Assembly (NCBI RefSeq): GCF_018128545.1
Contig: NZ_JAGSND010000016.1
Span: 36,416-100,415 of the forward strand
Direction: 5' to 3'
Length of the DNA stretch: 64,000 bases
Source of the DNA: Sinanaerobacter chloroacetimidivorans
GTDB lineage: Bacteria; Bacillota; Clostridia; Peptostreptococcales; Anaerovoracaceae
The position numbers and the translations under genes are program-made. Positions 43,582 to 52,233 of this stretch are shown here, one piece after another. How positions within the stretch are numbered: the stretch's first letter is position 1; the number at the start of each line of letters is the position of its first letter. The notes under the pieces are model-generated. The model searched no databases and was not told where the DNA came from. It saw only the letters and a list, made by a program, of their open reading frames with translations.

Positions 43582-45189
43582 ATGGCAAGACGTGGTTACG
43601 GAAGTATATTAACTGCAATGGCAAGGGAAGCGGCGAGGCAGCAAAGAGTGGCCGAAGCCGACCAAAAAAGAAGAATTCGTGAGGCTGAAAGAGCAAGACG
43701 TGAGGAAATTAGGCAAGCAGCGTTAGATGCGAAAGAGGAGAAGCAAAGATATCTTGAAATTAGGGTAGATGAAGTCGATGAGATGAATGAGGAATTGGAA
43801 GAGAGAGTAAGTGATTTATTAAGTATTTTGACAAACACTCTGTCGATAAATGATACGATATCTTTTAATTCTCTAAAAATACATGATGCTGGTCCAAAAT
43901 ATAAACCTCCTGTAGAATTGGCAACTCTGAACAATGAACCGACTCTTGAATATTTTATACAAAATGTAAAATCGCCAGGATTTTTTGATAAATTAGTGCC
44001 TGGATGGCAGAATCGATATGAAAATGCCAAGAAACAGGCGGAAGATAATTATAGGCAGGAAAAAGAAAGGTATGAAGTAGCGGAAAATGAACGTAAAGAC
44101 AAGCTAGAAAAATATAAAGCCCGGTATGAAAAGGAAAAAAGTGATTGGGATTTGAAAGTTCAACAACGGAACAAAGAAGTAGACGATTTTGAACAATCGT
44201 ACAAAAACAAGGATATTGCCTCAGTTATTTCTTATAATTCTATGGTCCTGGAGAGATCACAATATCCTGATGAGTTTCCACAGAACTTTAGAGTTACATA
44301 TGCAGAAGATTCTAAAGAGCTAGTAATTGAGTACCAATTGCCAACAGTGGAAATAATTCCTGCCGTGCAGGAATATAAATACGTAAAAAGCAGGGATGCT
44401 ATCGATGAAAAGCAGAGAAAACAGACAGAAATTAAAGAAATATATCAAGATGTCATTGCCGCTATTTGCTTAAGATCCATTCATGAGGTATTTGAAGCTG
44501 ATCAGGGAAATGTGATTGATTTAGTTGTATTTAACGGATATGTTGAGACAGTAGACCCTGCCACAGGGAAAGATATAAAGCCATTTTTAATCTCAATTAG
44601 GGTTACAAAAGAAAGATTCCTAGAAATTGACTTGAAGAGGGCTGAGAAGAAAGCCTGTTTAAGGAACCTTGGAGCCCAAATATCTCCGCGTCCTGATGAA
44701 TTACAGCCTGTAAAACCGATTATTGAATTTGATATGGTGGACAAAAGATTTGTTGAGCAACAGGATGTGCTTTCAGCACTCGATAACAGGCCAAACTTAA
44801 TGGATCTAAATCCGTTTGAATTTGAGAACCTGGTAGCTAATCTGTTTGGGAAAATGGGATTGGAAACAAAACAGACACGTTCATCAAAGGATGGCGGTGT
44901 TGACGCTGTGGCGTTCGATAACAGGCCGGTTTTGGGTGGAAAAGTGGTTATCCAAGCCAAAAGGTATAAGAATCTGGTAGGAGTTTCCGCAGTAAGGGAT
45001 TTATATGGAACCATGATGAATGAGGGCGCAAATAAAGGCATTCTTGTAACGACAAGTAGCTATGGCCCAGATGCTTATGACTTTTCGAAGGACAAGCCTA
45101 TAGAATTAATTGACGGTGGAGCGCTTCTGTATTTACTGGACCAGGTAGGCGTGCAAGCTCGCATAATTTTTCCTGAAGATAAAAAATAA
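43582..45189 (+). CDS. Mrr-type nuclease with coiled-coil N-terminus
   Basis: A 535-residue protein in three parts. The first is a charged coiled-coil region (residues about 1-75, with a second at 150-215). The second is a middle domain of mixed strands. The third is a C-terminal restriction-endonuclease-like domain with MDLNPFEFENLVANLFGKMG, the active-site pair SSKDGGVDAVAFD and VVIQAKRYK, and GILVTTSSYGPDA. The last module is that of Mrr-family PD-(D/E)xK nucleases, which often cut modified DNA. GGAGGTGG precedes the start. The coiled coils may drive oligomerisation or sensing. It is probably a stand-alone type IV-like restriction or defence gene. Confidence 0.8.
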   Translation: MARRGYGSILTAMAREAARQQRVAEADQKRRIREAERARREEIRQAALDAKEEKQRYLEIRVDEVDEMNEELEERVSDLLSILTNTLSINDTISFNSLKIHDAGPKYKPPVELATLNNEPTLEYFIQNVKSPGFFDKLVPGWQNRYENAKKQAEDNYRQEKERYEVAENERKDKLEKYKARYEKEKSDWDLKVQQRNKEVDDFEQSYKNKDIASVISYNSMVLERSQYPDEFPQNFRVTYAEDSKELVIEYQLPTVEIIPAVQEYKYVKSRDAIDEKQRKQTEIKEIYQDVIAAICLRSIHEVFEADQGNVIDLVVFNGYVETVDPATGKDIKPFLISIRVTKERFLEIDLKRAEKKACLRNLGAQISPRPDELQPVKPIIEFDMVDKRFVEQQDVLSALDNRPNLMDLNPFEFENLVANLFGKMGLETKQTRSSKDGGVDAVAFDNRPVLGGKVVIQAKRYKNLVGVSAVRDLYGTMMNEGANKGILVTTSSYGPDAYDFSKDKPIELIDGGALLYLLDQVGVQARIIFPEDKK

Positions 45190-45402
45190 AGTTTTTCGGT
45201 CGTTAACAGTGGAAAGACTCATTAAGTGTAAATATTAGAGAGGTGAAATTATGATTCTAACATTGTCAATCGTAGAACTTGAACGTAGAATATCTGAAAA
45301 ATATGAGCATGGAGAGAAGCTATTGTAGGTATTAAGATTGTTAATACCGCTATAGGTATAGCGTCCCTGTGACGCATAGAATATAGCAATCCGGAGGAAG
45401 AA
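45190..45402. other. Intergenic region with a 25-codon frame
   Basis: A short frame at 45251-45328 (MILTLSIVELERRISEKYEH and five more residues) has GAGAGG upstream. It has no recognisable family and may be a relic. No terminator is evident. Confidence 0.3.
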
Positions 45403-45735
45403 ATGGACGATAGAATTGTAAATGAGATTTTGGAATTTCGTGATGAGCGAGGATGGAAACAATATCATAACCCTAAAGATTTAGCAATTTCCCTCTCTCT
45501 CGAAGTCGCAGAACTGTTGGAGAATTTTCAATGGTCCTCTTCCGAAGAGGCTGTCGCCAAACGGATGCTCAGTATTAAAGAAGAACTAGCAGATGTTCTA
45601 ATCTATTCGGTATTATTTGCCGAGGCAGTTGGTTTGGATTTGGATGAAATTATTATGGAAAAGCTAAGTAAGAATAGCAAAAAGTATCCTGTCGAAAAAG
45701 CTTTTGGTAAGAAGGAAAAATATACGGAGTTATAA
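45403..45735 (+). CDS. MazG-like nucleotide pyrophosphohydrolase
   Basis: A 110-residue protein with the MazG-type metal motif: SLSLEVAELLENFQW followed by KEELADVLIYSVLFAE (E-x-x-E, then E-x-x-D). Length fits the single-domain MazG-like group that hydrolyses nucleoside triphosphates. CGGAGG precedes the start. It is one base from the next gene, a nuclease-helicase, so the two form an operon. In that setting it may deplete or sense nucleotides during infection; this is inference. Confidence 0.85.
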   Translation: MDDRIVNEILEFRDERGWKQYHNPKDLAISLSLEVAELLENFQWSSSEEAVAKRMLSIKEELADVLIYSVLFAEAVGLDLDEIIMEKLSKNSKKYPVEKAFGKKEKYTEL

Positions 45736-45736
45736 T

Positions 45737-47689
45737 ATGCTTGTTTATGCTGAAGAAAAAAAGGACTTTATGCTGCACGTTAGGGATAACCGGATCTCTG
45801 AAATGGTAGCTGATTGTATGAAACGAAAACTTGGCCGTCGAGTAGGGTTGCCAGAACAACGATCTTGGCAGGCTTCTCTACAGCATATGCGAAACATCCT
45901 CGACGACACAGCAATTCCTGATAATTCAGGAATTGCAATTGAATACAATGTTCCGCAAACCGGAAAAAGAGTTGACTTTATTATTTCGGGATACGATGAT
46001 AATCAAACTGGAAATATCATTATTGTCGAACTGAAACAATGGGATGAAGCGAAGTTGACAAAAATGGATGCCGTAGTTCGCGTTGCACGATTCGGTAATG
46101 TTTTACATCCATCGTACCAAGCTTGGTCCTATAAAACAGTTATGGAGGATTATAATACAACCATCCAGCAGGAACAGATTGGATTGTATCCATGCGCCTA
46201 TCTTCACAACTACAAAGAAGATAAAAACGAACCGATTATCAAGAATGCGTTTTACGAAGATTATTTACGTGAAGCCCCTGTTTTTCTGATGGATGACAAC
46301 GAAAAGTTGCGCAGTTTCATAAAGCGTTTCATAAAACATGGCGATAAAAAAGAAGTTCTTTACAAAATTGAGGCTGGTAAGATTCGTCCCTCAAAAAATC
46401 TGGCGAATTGTCTTACATCCATGATGGAAGGTAAACGGGAATTAGTTCTTGTCGATGATCAGAAAACCATTTATGAAATGGCACTAGATTTAGCTGATAC
46501 TGTGACTGGAAAGAAGAAGCGTGTGCTCATTGTGAGAGGCGGACCGGGCACAGGCAAAACCGTAGTCGCAATTAATTTAATTGTTGAATTAACGAAGCGG
46601 GAGAAACTGGTTCAATACGTGACAAGCAATGCAGCGCCACGGGCGGTTTATGAATCGAGATTATCCAGCACAATGCATAAAACTCGTATCTCAAATTTGT
46701 TCAAAGGTGCAACTGTGTATCAGGATTTAGATAAAAATACTATGGATGTATTGATAGTTGATGAGGCGCATCGATTGAGTGCAAGAAACCTGCTCAATAC
46801 ATATAAAGGCAACCAAGTTAAAGACTTGATTAATGCAGCGAAACTAACGGTATTCTTCTTGGACGAATCACAAAAGGTGCTGATAGAGGATATTGGTAGC
46901 GAAGAAGAGATTGTAAAACAGGCAAAAGTATTCGACGCGGAAGTTATTACGGTGGATTTGCCATCACAATTCCGATGTAATGGGTCTGATGGGTACCTCG
47001 CATGGCTTGACAATACACTCGGCATTCGTGAGACGGCGAACGTGACACTTGAAGGGATTGATTATGATTTTCAGATAGTGGATTCTCCCGCCGAATTACA
47101 TCTTTTAATTCGTGAGAAAAATGTGTTAGAGAGTTCCGAAAGTGGATCGAGAGTAGTTGCGGGGTATTGTTGGCCGTGGGCGAGCAAGAAAAATCCTTCA
47201 GTTACAGATATCAACATAGGAGATTATCATGCACGGTGGAATAAGTTTAGCGATGGATCTTTGTGGGCGATTACAGAAGGTTCAATAGATGAGATAGGCT
47301 GTATTCATACTTGTCAGGGACTTGAGTTTGATTACGTCGGTGTAATCATCGGTGAAGATTTGATTGTTAAGAACGGTATTATCACAACACAACCTGAAGC
47401 GCGCGATAAAGTGGATGCAAATAAAACTCTTCGGGGTTATAAAACAATGATAAAGGATAAGGATTTGTCTGTTGTGGAAAAAGCTAAGCTCATGGCGGAC
47501 GAAGTCATTCGGAATACTTATAAAGTGCTGCTGACACGAGGACAAAAGGGATGTTATGTTTATTGCTGCAATAAGGAATTAGCAGAATATCTGAAAAGAA
47601 GAATCAGGGATTCCTATTATAACTATAATGAAGAGAGACTTGAGTATTTAATGGTAGCAGAAGATACCGATATGGAATACGGGGAGTAG
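45737..47689 (+). CDS. DUF2075 superfamily 1 helicase with N-terminal nuclease-like domain
   Basis: A 650-residue protein. Residues about 70-110 (NVPQTGKRVDFIISGYDDNQ, then NIIIVELKQWDEAK) show a PD-(D/E)xK arrangement of aspartate and E-L-K. The helicase core has Walker A GGPGTGKTVVAI, Walker B DVLIVDEAHRLS and a Q-F-R-C motif. IHTCQGLEFDYVGVIIG, and later LLTRGQKGCYVYC, are typical of DUF2075/Schlafen-like SF1 ATPases. The start at 45737 lies one base after the mazG stop and 7 bp after GGAG. It probably forms a two-gene module with the MazG protein. All core motifs are intact. Confidence 0.8.
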   Translation: MLVYAEEKKDFMLHVRDNRISEMVADCMKRKLGRRVGLPEQRSWQASLQHMRNILDDTAIPDNSGIAIEYNVPQTGKRVDFIISGYDDNQTGNIIIVELKQWDEAKLTKMDAVVRVARFGNVLHPSYQAWSYKTVMEDYNTTIQQEQIGLYPCAYLHNYKEDKNEPIIKNAFYEDYLREAPVFLMDDNEKLRSFIKRFIKHGDKKEVLYKIEAGKIRPSKNLANCLTSMMEGKRELVLVDDQKTIYEMALDLADTVTGKKKRVLIVRGGPGTGKTVVAINLIVELTKREKLVQYVTSNAAPRAVYESRLSSTMHKTRISNLFKGATVYQDLDKNTMDVLIVDEAHRLSARNLLNTYKGNQVKDLINAAKLTVFFLDESQKVLIEDIGSEEEIVKQAKVFDAEVITVDLPSQFRCNGSDGYLAWLDNTLGIRETANVTLEGIDYDFQIVDSPAELHLLIREKNVLESSESGSRVVAGYCWPWASKKNPSVTDINIGDYHARWNKFSDGSLWAITEGSIDEIGCIHTCQGLEFDYVGVIIGEDLIVKNGIITTQPEARDKVDANKTLRGYKTMIKDKDLSVVEKAKLMADEVIRNTYKVLLTRGQKGCYVYCCNKELAEYLKRRIRDSYYNYNEERLEYLMVAEDTDMEYGE

Positions 47690-47826
47690 AGTTAGCTATT
47701 AAACAGCTACCGACTAAGTTGACGGATAAATCTTAGTAAGGAACATAAGAATGGATAATACGTGAAGATGTGAGAGCGTACATAAAAGAATAAAAGAGAA
47801 AGACCCTAAAAGATGATTTGAGATTT

Positions 47827-47905
47827 GCCGCCAAGGCCCCAGTTTCCGCCAAGGCCCCACCAGCTTTAGGCGGCATCTTTTTTACCGCTTCAAGGCACGT
47901 CGAGG
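47827..47905 (+). repeat. Dispersed intergenic repeat R6 (with partial tandem copy)
   Basis: CCGCCAAGGCCCC occurs twice (47828 and 47846), then TAGGCGGCATCTTTTTTACC and GCTTCAAGGCACGTCGAGG. It is nearly identical to R4; the tandem left part suggests slippage or repeated insertion. Confidence 0.65.
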
Positions 47906-47929
47906 TGATAATAAAGATGTCGAAATGTG

Positions 47930-48035
47930 GTTTGGAGGGCGAAAAATAGACTTAAACCACAAGATGTTGTGGTTTTGATGCAAGAATAGAGCAAAAATCG
48001 AGGCAAAAAAGTGCAAATTTTGACCCGTTTTTTTG
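47930..48035 (+). repeat. IS-end-like repeat, copy A
   Basis: Contains CCACAAGATGTTGTGGTT (47957-47974), then AGTGCAAATTTT and CCCGTTTTTTT. The 18-mer and the order of the flanking motifs recur at 60141-60240 in the same orientation, next to an istB fragment. Confidence 0.5.
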
Positions 48036-48382
48036 ACCGTTTTCATAGATGACATCGGATATCTTGAAGGATACTATCATCAAACTTGATTTAAGATAAG
48101 AACACCCAAATGTATTGAGATGTATAAATTCAGCCCTATTTTCCATATCAGTTTTCTAAACAAATCTTCACTATTTAATAAAGTGCTTCATTATTCATGT
48201 TGAATAATTAGCTCTTCAATAGTAAAATCGAATTAATGGAAATATTTAAAAAAGTAACAGAACTCTGTTTTATGTATTGATGTAGTATAAGAGGTGTATT
48301 GTGGCAAGCTATATTCAACTGCCAGAAGTATAAGGCAAGGTGTAGGTAATCTAATATCATAACAAAGAAGTAGGAAAGATTT

Positions 48383-48906
48383 ATGAATACAAAAAAAATA
48401 ATTAGTAATGCTTTTCAGGAATTACTCAAGAAAAAGGAATTTGAAAATATAACTATCAGATGATCTTAACGAAGCAGATATTTCGAGAACAACATTCTAT
48501 CGCCACTTTGAAGATAAATATGATTTGATGAACTGGTATTATTACGATCACATTAATAATCTAATTAAAAAAATGATTTTACCCACTATCGCAATTTTTT
48601 ATTAGAGAATCTTGAATTTGTTGAAAAGAACAAAACATACTTCTTAAAAGTGGTAAAAACAACAGGAATGAATTCTTTTGAAGATTTTGTTATTAAATAT
48701 GCTATGGAATATTATCAGGACAGTTATGAGAAAATCCATGGGAAAGAAAGTTTTACACAGAAAGAAATAATTCAGATTCAATTGCATATGGTGCAGCAAA
48801 ACAATTATGTTTGTGGATCAATAGAGGATGTGATATTCCTTCGAAAGATTTGGCAGATTGGATTACAGAGATGCTTCCGCTTTTTCTAAAAGAGTATGTT
48901 TTATAA
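48383..48906 (+). pseudogene. TetR-family regulator, frameshifted
   Basis: Pieces in successive frames give NTKKIISNAFQELLKKKEFE, then ADISRTTFYRHFEDKYDLMN (the TetR recognition helix), then NLEFVEKNKTYFLKVVKTTG, then SKDLADWITEMLPLFLKEYV and a TAA. At least three single-base shifts and an early stop (TGA at about 48451) break it. It precedes the flavoenzyme-SDR operon and was probably its regulator. Its loss may leave that operon constitutively expressed. Confidence 0.8.
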
Positions 48907-49299
48907 TTAACAATATCATTTTTAAACAAACCCGTTGATATGTTTCGAAAGAAACAAATCAACGGGTTTGTTTCTTTACGACATTATTCGAATTGTTTAA
49001 TATTTAACCAATGAGATGTCGCACAAAATATCAGTCCAGCGGGGGGAACGGACTTTGAAAGAAGCGATCAAAAGCTCCAACAAGAGAAAGCAGAACCGTC
49101 CTCAATAGCTAAATTGTTACACGGACATTAGTTAAGTTCAATAGCTGATCTACTAAATTATCAAAGACAAGAAAACTCGGAACTGAAGAACAAAAGAATT
49201 TCCAGTAGTTTAAGAAATGCATCGCTCTTTCTTTAGGGTTTGTATCTGGAAAAAGCCTTTGAAAACCCTACTAAACTATTTTAAGGGGAGGAAATTATT
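48907..49299. other. Intergenic region before the second flavoenzyme gene
   Basis: After the terminator at 48924-48978 there are about 300 bp without a gene. A short in-frame stretch near 49036-49130 (ERSDQKLQQEKAEPSSIAKL, then a stop) may be a relic. The 49203-49280 part has loose dyads (AGGGTTT with AAACCCT). AAGGGGAGG precedes the next start. Confidence 0.45.
48924..48978 (+). terminator. Strong terminator
   Basis: AAACAAACCCGTTGAT (48924-48939) and ATCAACGGGTTTGTTT (48958-48973): a perfect 16-bp stem with an inner GTTTC/GAAAC dyad. Confidence 0.9.
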
Positions 49300-51225
49300 A
49301 TGAGTAATTTAACACTTATGATACAGCCAATAAAAATTGGTGGAACTATAATCAAAAACCGAGTGGTTATGCCTCCAATGGATAATTTTGTGAATATGGA
49401 CGGTTCATTTTCACGCAAACATTACTGCTATCTGACAAATCGTGCCCGAGGTGGCGTGGGATTGATTGTCATGGAAGCTGCCAGCGTTTCCTGGCCAGAA
49501 GGAAAAATCAGTGAACGCCAGCTCAGAATCAACAGTGGAAATATTACACCAGAACTGCGTGAGATGGCAGACAGTGTTCATGCATTTGGAACTAAAATTA
49601 TAGTACAGCTTCATCATGGCGGATTTATAGCTGTTCCAGAGTATAGTGGTGGCGTACAGAGCGTTGCTCCAAGTGAATATGGCGGAGCACGCGCGCTCAC
49701 TTTGGAAGAGATTGAAAAGATTAAACAGGATTTTGAGACATCTGCTAAAGTGGCACAGACTGCAGGTCTGGATGGTGTGGAATTACATGCATCCCATATG
49801 TATTTGTTGAATCAGTTTAGGTGTCCTGCATGTAATCAACGTAATGATCAGTATGGTGGTAGTCTTGAGAATCGTTTCCGTATTGTGAAGGAAATCATCG
49901 AAGAAATTCGCAAGGAATGTCCGGCTCCTTTCATTTTGGGAGTTCGTCTTGGTATCGAAGATCTGATTCCTGGTGGTACAACACTGGAAGAAGGTATGCA
50001 ATATGCGAAGTGGTGTGAAGAAGCTGGTGCTGATATGTTGAATATTACTACCGGATTCTTCAGTTCAGTAAATAATGTTACGGAAACTCAGTGGCAGGAG
50101 GAAGGTGCACGTGTTTATATGGGTGAAGCTGCGAAAAAAGCGGTAAAAATTCCTGTTGCGATTGTAGGTAAACTCCGTACCCCGGAATTCTGTGCAAAAA
50201 TTATTGAAGAAGGGAAAACGGATATGGTTGTAATTGGTCGTCAGTTGATCTGTGATCTGGAATGGCCAAATAGAGTACTGTTTAATCGAACAGACGAAAT
50301 TCGTCCTTGTCTAAACTGTGACGAAGGATGTCTTGGACAGTATAGTTTCCAGCATGGTACATTACATTGCTCAATGAATCCTTATGTAGGCTATGAGGAT
50401 TTATATTGTGAAAATAGTGTCCTAAAAACAGGAACTCCGAAAAATATTGTAATAGCTGGTGGTGGTATAGCTGCAATGCAGTTTACCATTATTGCACAGA
50501 AACGTGGTCACTCAGTTACCATTCTTGAAAAAGCAGATAAGCTGGGCGGACAGTTAATTTTGGCAGCGGTTCCTCCGTATAAAAGAGAAGTAGGAAAAGG
50601 ACTAGAATGGTTTAAAAAGACGGTTTCTGATTCAGGTGCAATAATTAAACTTAATATGGAAGCAACCGCAGAAAGCATTGCAGCGTTGAATCCAGATATA
50701 GCAATCGTGGCAGTTGGTTCTCTGCCAAACCGTCCTCCAGTACAGGGGATTGATAATGCCATTGATTCCTGGGATATTCTAGAAGATGCTGATTCAGCAC
50801 CGGAAAACAAAAAAGTTGAGATTCTTGGCGGTGGTGTAGTTGGTTCTGAAGTGGCTCATCTATTAATAGAAAAAGGCTGTGATGTCAATATTATTGAGAT
50901 GCTGCCTGAAATCTGCCATGGTCATGAAGCAATTCATAAAGCCCTGCTAGAAGGATTCCTCAGCGCGAATGCAACACTCAACTTAAATGCTACAATTACT
51001 GAAGTTGGAAAAAACTATGTGAAATTTATTGATAATGAGGGTAGAGCGCAGAATCTTAATGCTGATGTTGCGATATGTGCAACTGGTCAGAGACCGTCAG
51101 GAGATATATTATATGATGAACTTCTGGCAGTTGGCATTGAAGCCTATAAAATAGGAGATGCCGTAAAAGCAGCAAATATTCGTTGTGCAACACGCGCTGC
51201 ATTGGATCTGGCGTACACTGTTTAA
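49300..51225 (+). CDS. Old-yellow-enzyme-type flavin oxidoreductase with Fe-S cluster (second module)
   Basis: A 641-residue enzyme with the same layout as the one at 9.8 kb. It has an FMN barrel (PIKIGGTIIKNRVVMPPMDN at the start), a [4Fe-4S] motif (CLNCDEGCLG, then LHCSMNP), an FAD loop AGGGIAAMQ and an NAD(P) loop GGGVVGSEVAH. The active-site stretch is HASHMYLLNQFRCPACN, where the usual form is H-A-A-H-G-Y-L-x-x-Q-F. The two histidines are kept but the surroundings differ, so the substrate is probably not that of the first module. AAGGGGAGG precedes the start. It is coupled to the SDR 22 bp downstream. Confidence 0.85.
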   Translation: MSNLTLMIQPIKIGGTIIKNRVVMPPMDNFVNMDGSFSRKHYCYLTNRARGGVGLIVMEAASVSWPEGKISERQLRINSGNITPELREMADSVHAFGTKIIVQLHHGGFIAVPEYSGGVQSVAPSEYGGARALTLEEIEKIKQDFETSAKVAQTAGLDGVELHASHMYLLNQFRCPACNQRNDQYGGSLENRFRIVKEIIEEIRKECPAPFILGVRLGIEDLIPGGTTLEEGMQYAKWCEEAGADMLNITTGFFSSVNNVTETQWQEEGARVYMGEAAKKAVKIPVAIVGKLRTPEFCAKIIEEGKTDMVVIGRQLICDLEWPNRVLFNRTDEIRPCLNCDEGCLGQYSFQHGTLHCSMNPYVGYEDLYCENSVLKTGTPKNIVIAGGGIAAMQFTIIAQKRGHSVTILEKADKLGGQLILAAVPPYKREVGKGLEWFKKTVSDSGAIIKLNMEATAESIAALNPDIAIVAVGSLPNRPPVQGIDNAIDSWDILEDADSAPENKKVEILGGGVVGSEVAHLLIEKGCDVNIIEMLPEICHGHEAIHKALLEGFLSANATLNLNATITEVGKNYVKFIDNEGRAQNLNADVAICATGQRPSGDILYDELLAVGIEAYKIGDAVKAANIRCATRAALDLAYTV

Positions 51226-51247
51226 GAAATGTTTATGGAGATAAATT

Positions 51248-52012
51248 ATGAGTAAATTTGAAGGTAAAATAGCAATTGTAACAGGTGGAAGTTCTGGAAT
51301 TGGTGCTGCAACAGCTCTTGCTTTAGCTAAAGACGGTGCAGATGTGGTTGTACATTATAATGGCGGTAAAGAACGTGCAGAGAAAATTGCACAGGAAATT
51401 CAGGCAATGGGAAGGAAAGCGATTGCTCTTAAAGCAAATTTAAGAAGTAAAGTAGAAATATTTCAATTAGTAGAAGACACGATTGCTGAATTTGGAAAAA
51501 TTGATATTCTTGTAAACAGCGCAGGTAGATTCGATCATTATACTAATTATGAAACGATCACACCGGAAATATGGGATGAAGTTATCGAAACTGACATTAC
51601 GGGAACATTCTTTTTCTGTAAATATGCATCCGATTATATGATCAAAAGTAGAAAAGGCGTGATTGTAACAGTAGCTTCTGCAGCAGGAGTAATTAGTAAT
51701 GGTGGTGGCCCTGCATATACAACATCAAAATGGGCAACTATTGGGATGATGAAGAATCTGACTGCATTTCCGGGATGTCATGGCATTCGAGCGAATACAA
51801 TCTGCCCGGGATTAGTTGCAACACCTATGGTCTCAGATCTGCTCGATAGCGACGATTTCATGAGTAAGATTAATGGTACTCCGGCAGGACGGGTAGGAAC
51901 GCCAGAAGACATGGCTAAACTGATCTGTTTCCTTGCAAGTGATGATGCAGAGTATATTCATGGTGATGCTATCTTGATTGATGGTGGGCTCGTAGCAAAC
52001 GGTGGACTGTAA
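51248..52012 (+). CDS. Short-chain dehydrogenase/reductase (FabG-like)
   Basis: A 254-residue classical SDR: TGGSSGIGAATALAL at the N-terminus, VNSAG, a catalytic serine in TVASAAG and Y-x-x-x-K as YTTSK, followed by CPGLVATPM and the C-terminal IDGGLVANGG. Length and motifs are of the FabG/3-oxoacyl reductase-like group. An arginine-free H-Y-N-G-G-K loop after strand 2 leaves cofactor preference open. It pairs with the flavoenzyme as in the first module. Three hairpins follow. Confidence 0.85.
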   Translation: MSKFEGKIAIVTGGSSGIGAATALALAKDGADVVVHYNGGKERAEKIAQEIQAMGRKAIALKANLRSKVEIFQLVEDTIAEFGKIDILVNSAGRFDHYTNYETITPEIWDEVIETDITGTFFFCKYASDYMIKSRKGVIVTVASAAGVISNGGGPAYTTSKWATIGMMKNLTAFPGCHGIRANTICPGLVATPMVSDLLDSDDFMSKINGTPAGRVGTPEDMAKLICFLASDDAEYIHGDAILIDGGLVANGGL

Positions 52013-52053
52013 TTTATCTGTGTATATCAAAATCTAAATAAGTGAATTACTAA

Positions 52054-52089
52054 TAAGGACGGATCTCATATCATTAAGATTCGTCCTTA
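52054..52089. terminator. Terminator of the second flavoenzyme-SDR operon
   Basis: TAAGGACGGATCT (52054-52066) pairs with AGATTCGTCCTTA (52077-52089), with one G-U pair. A second dyad, ATTCTATTTG/CAAATAGAAT, lies at 52092-52120. Confidence 0.75.
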
Positions 52090-52143
52090 AAATTCTATTT
52101 GCCTGATTATCAAATAGAATGAACCTGACTAGGATTATTCATG

Positions 52144-52200
52144 AAATCAAATTCTATAATTATTTGCTTGAAAAGGTTGTAGAATTTGATTTTATTTTTT
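52144..52200. terminator. Terminator between convergent genes
   Basis: AAATCAAATTCTA (52144-52156) and TAGAATTTGATTT (52180-52192), 13 bp perfect, followed by a T-run. It also faces the end of the PRD regulator. Confidence 0.8.
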
Positions 52201-52233
52201 ACTGTTTAAATTCACTTTTGATGTGTATTGCTA

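Larger units (their letters stand above)
47690..48382. other. Intergenic region with repeat R6 and an IS-end-like repeat
   Basis: No gene is supported; the minus-strand frame at 47952-48146 is AT-rich non-coding. It contains repeat R6 and a copy of a 100-bp sequence also found near 60.17 kb. The right end is the leader of a broken TetR gene. Confidence 0.5.

Noticed and set aside
44502..45041. 179-codon minus-strand frame in the Mrr gene
   Set aside because: Shadow of the nuclease domain; no domain of its own.
31667..47905. Integron attC sites or a CRISPR array
   Set aside because: The repeats are far apart and irregular, with no GTTRRRY/RYYYAAC ends, no regular spacers and no integron integrase or cas genes.
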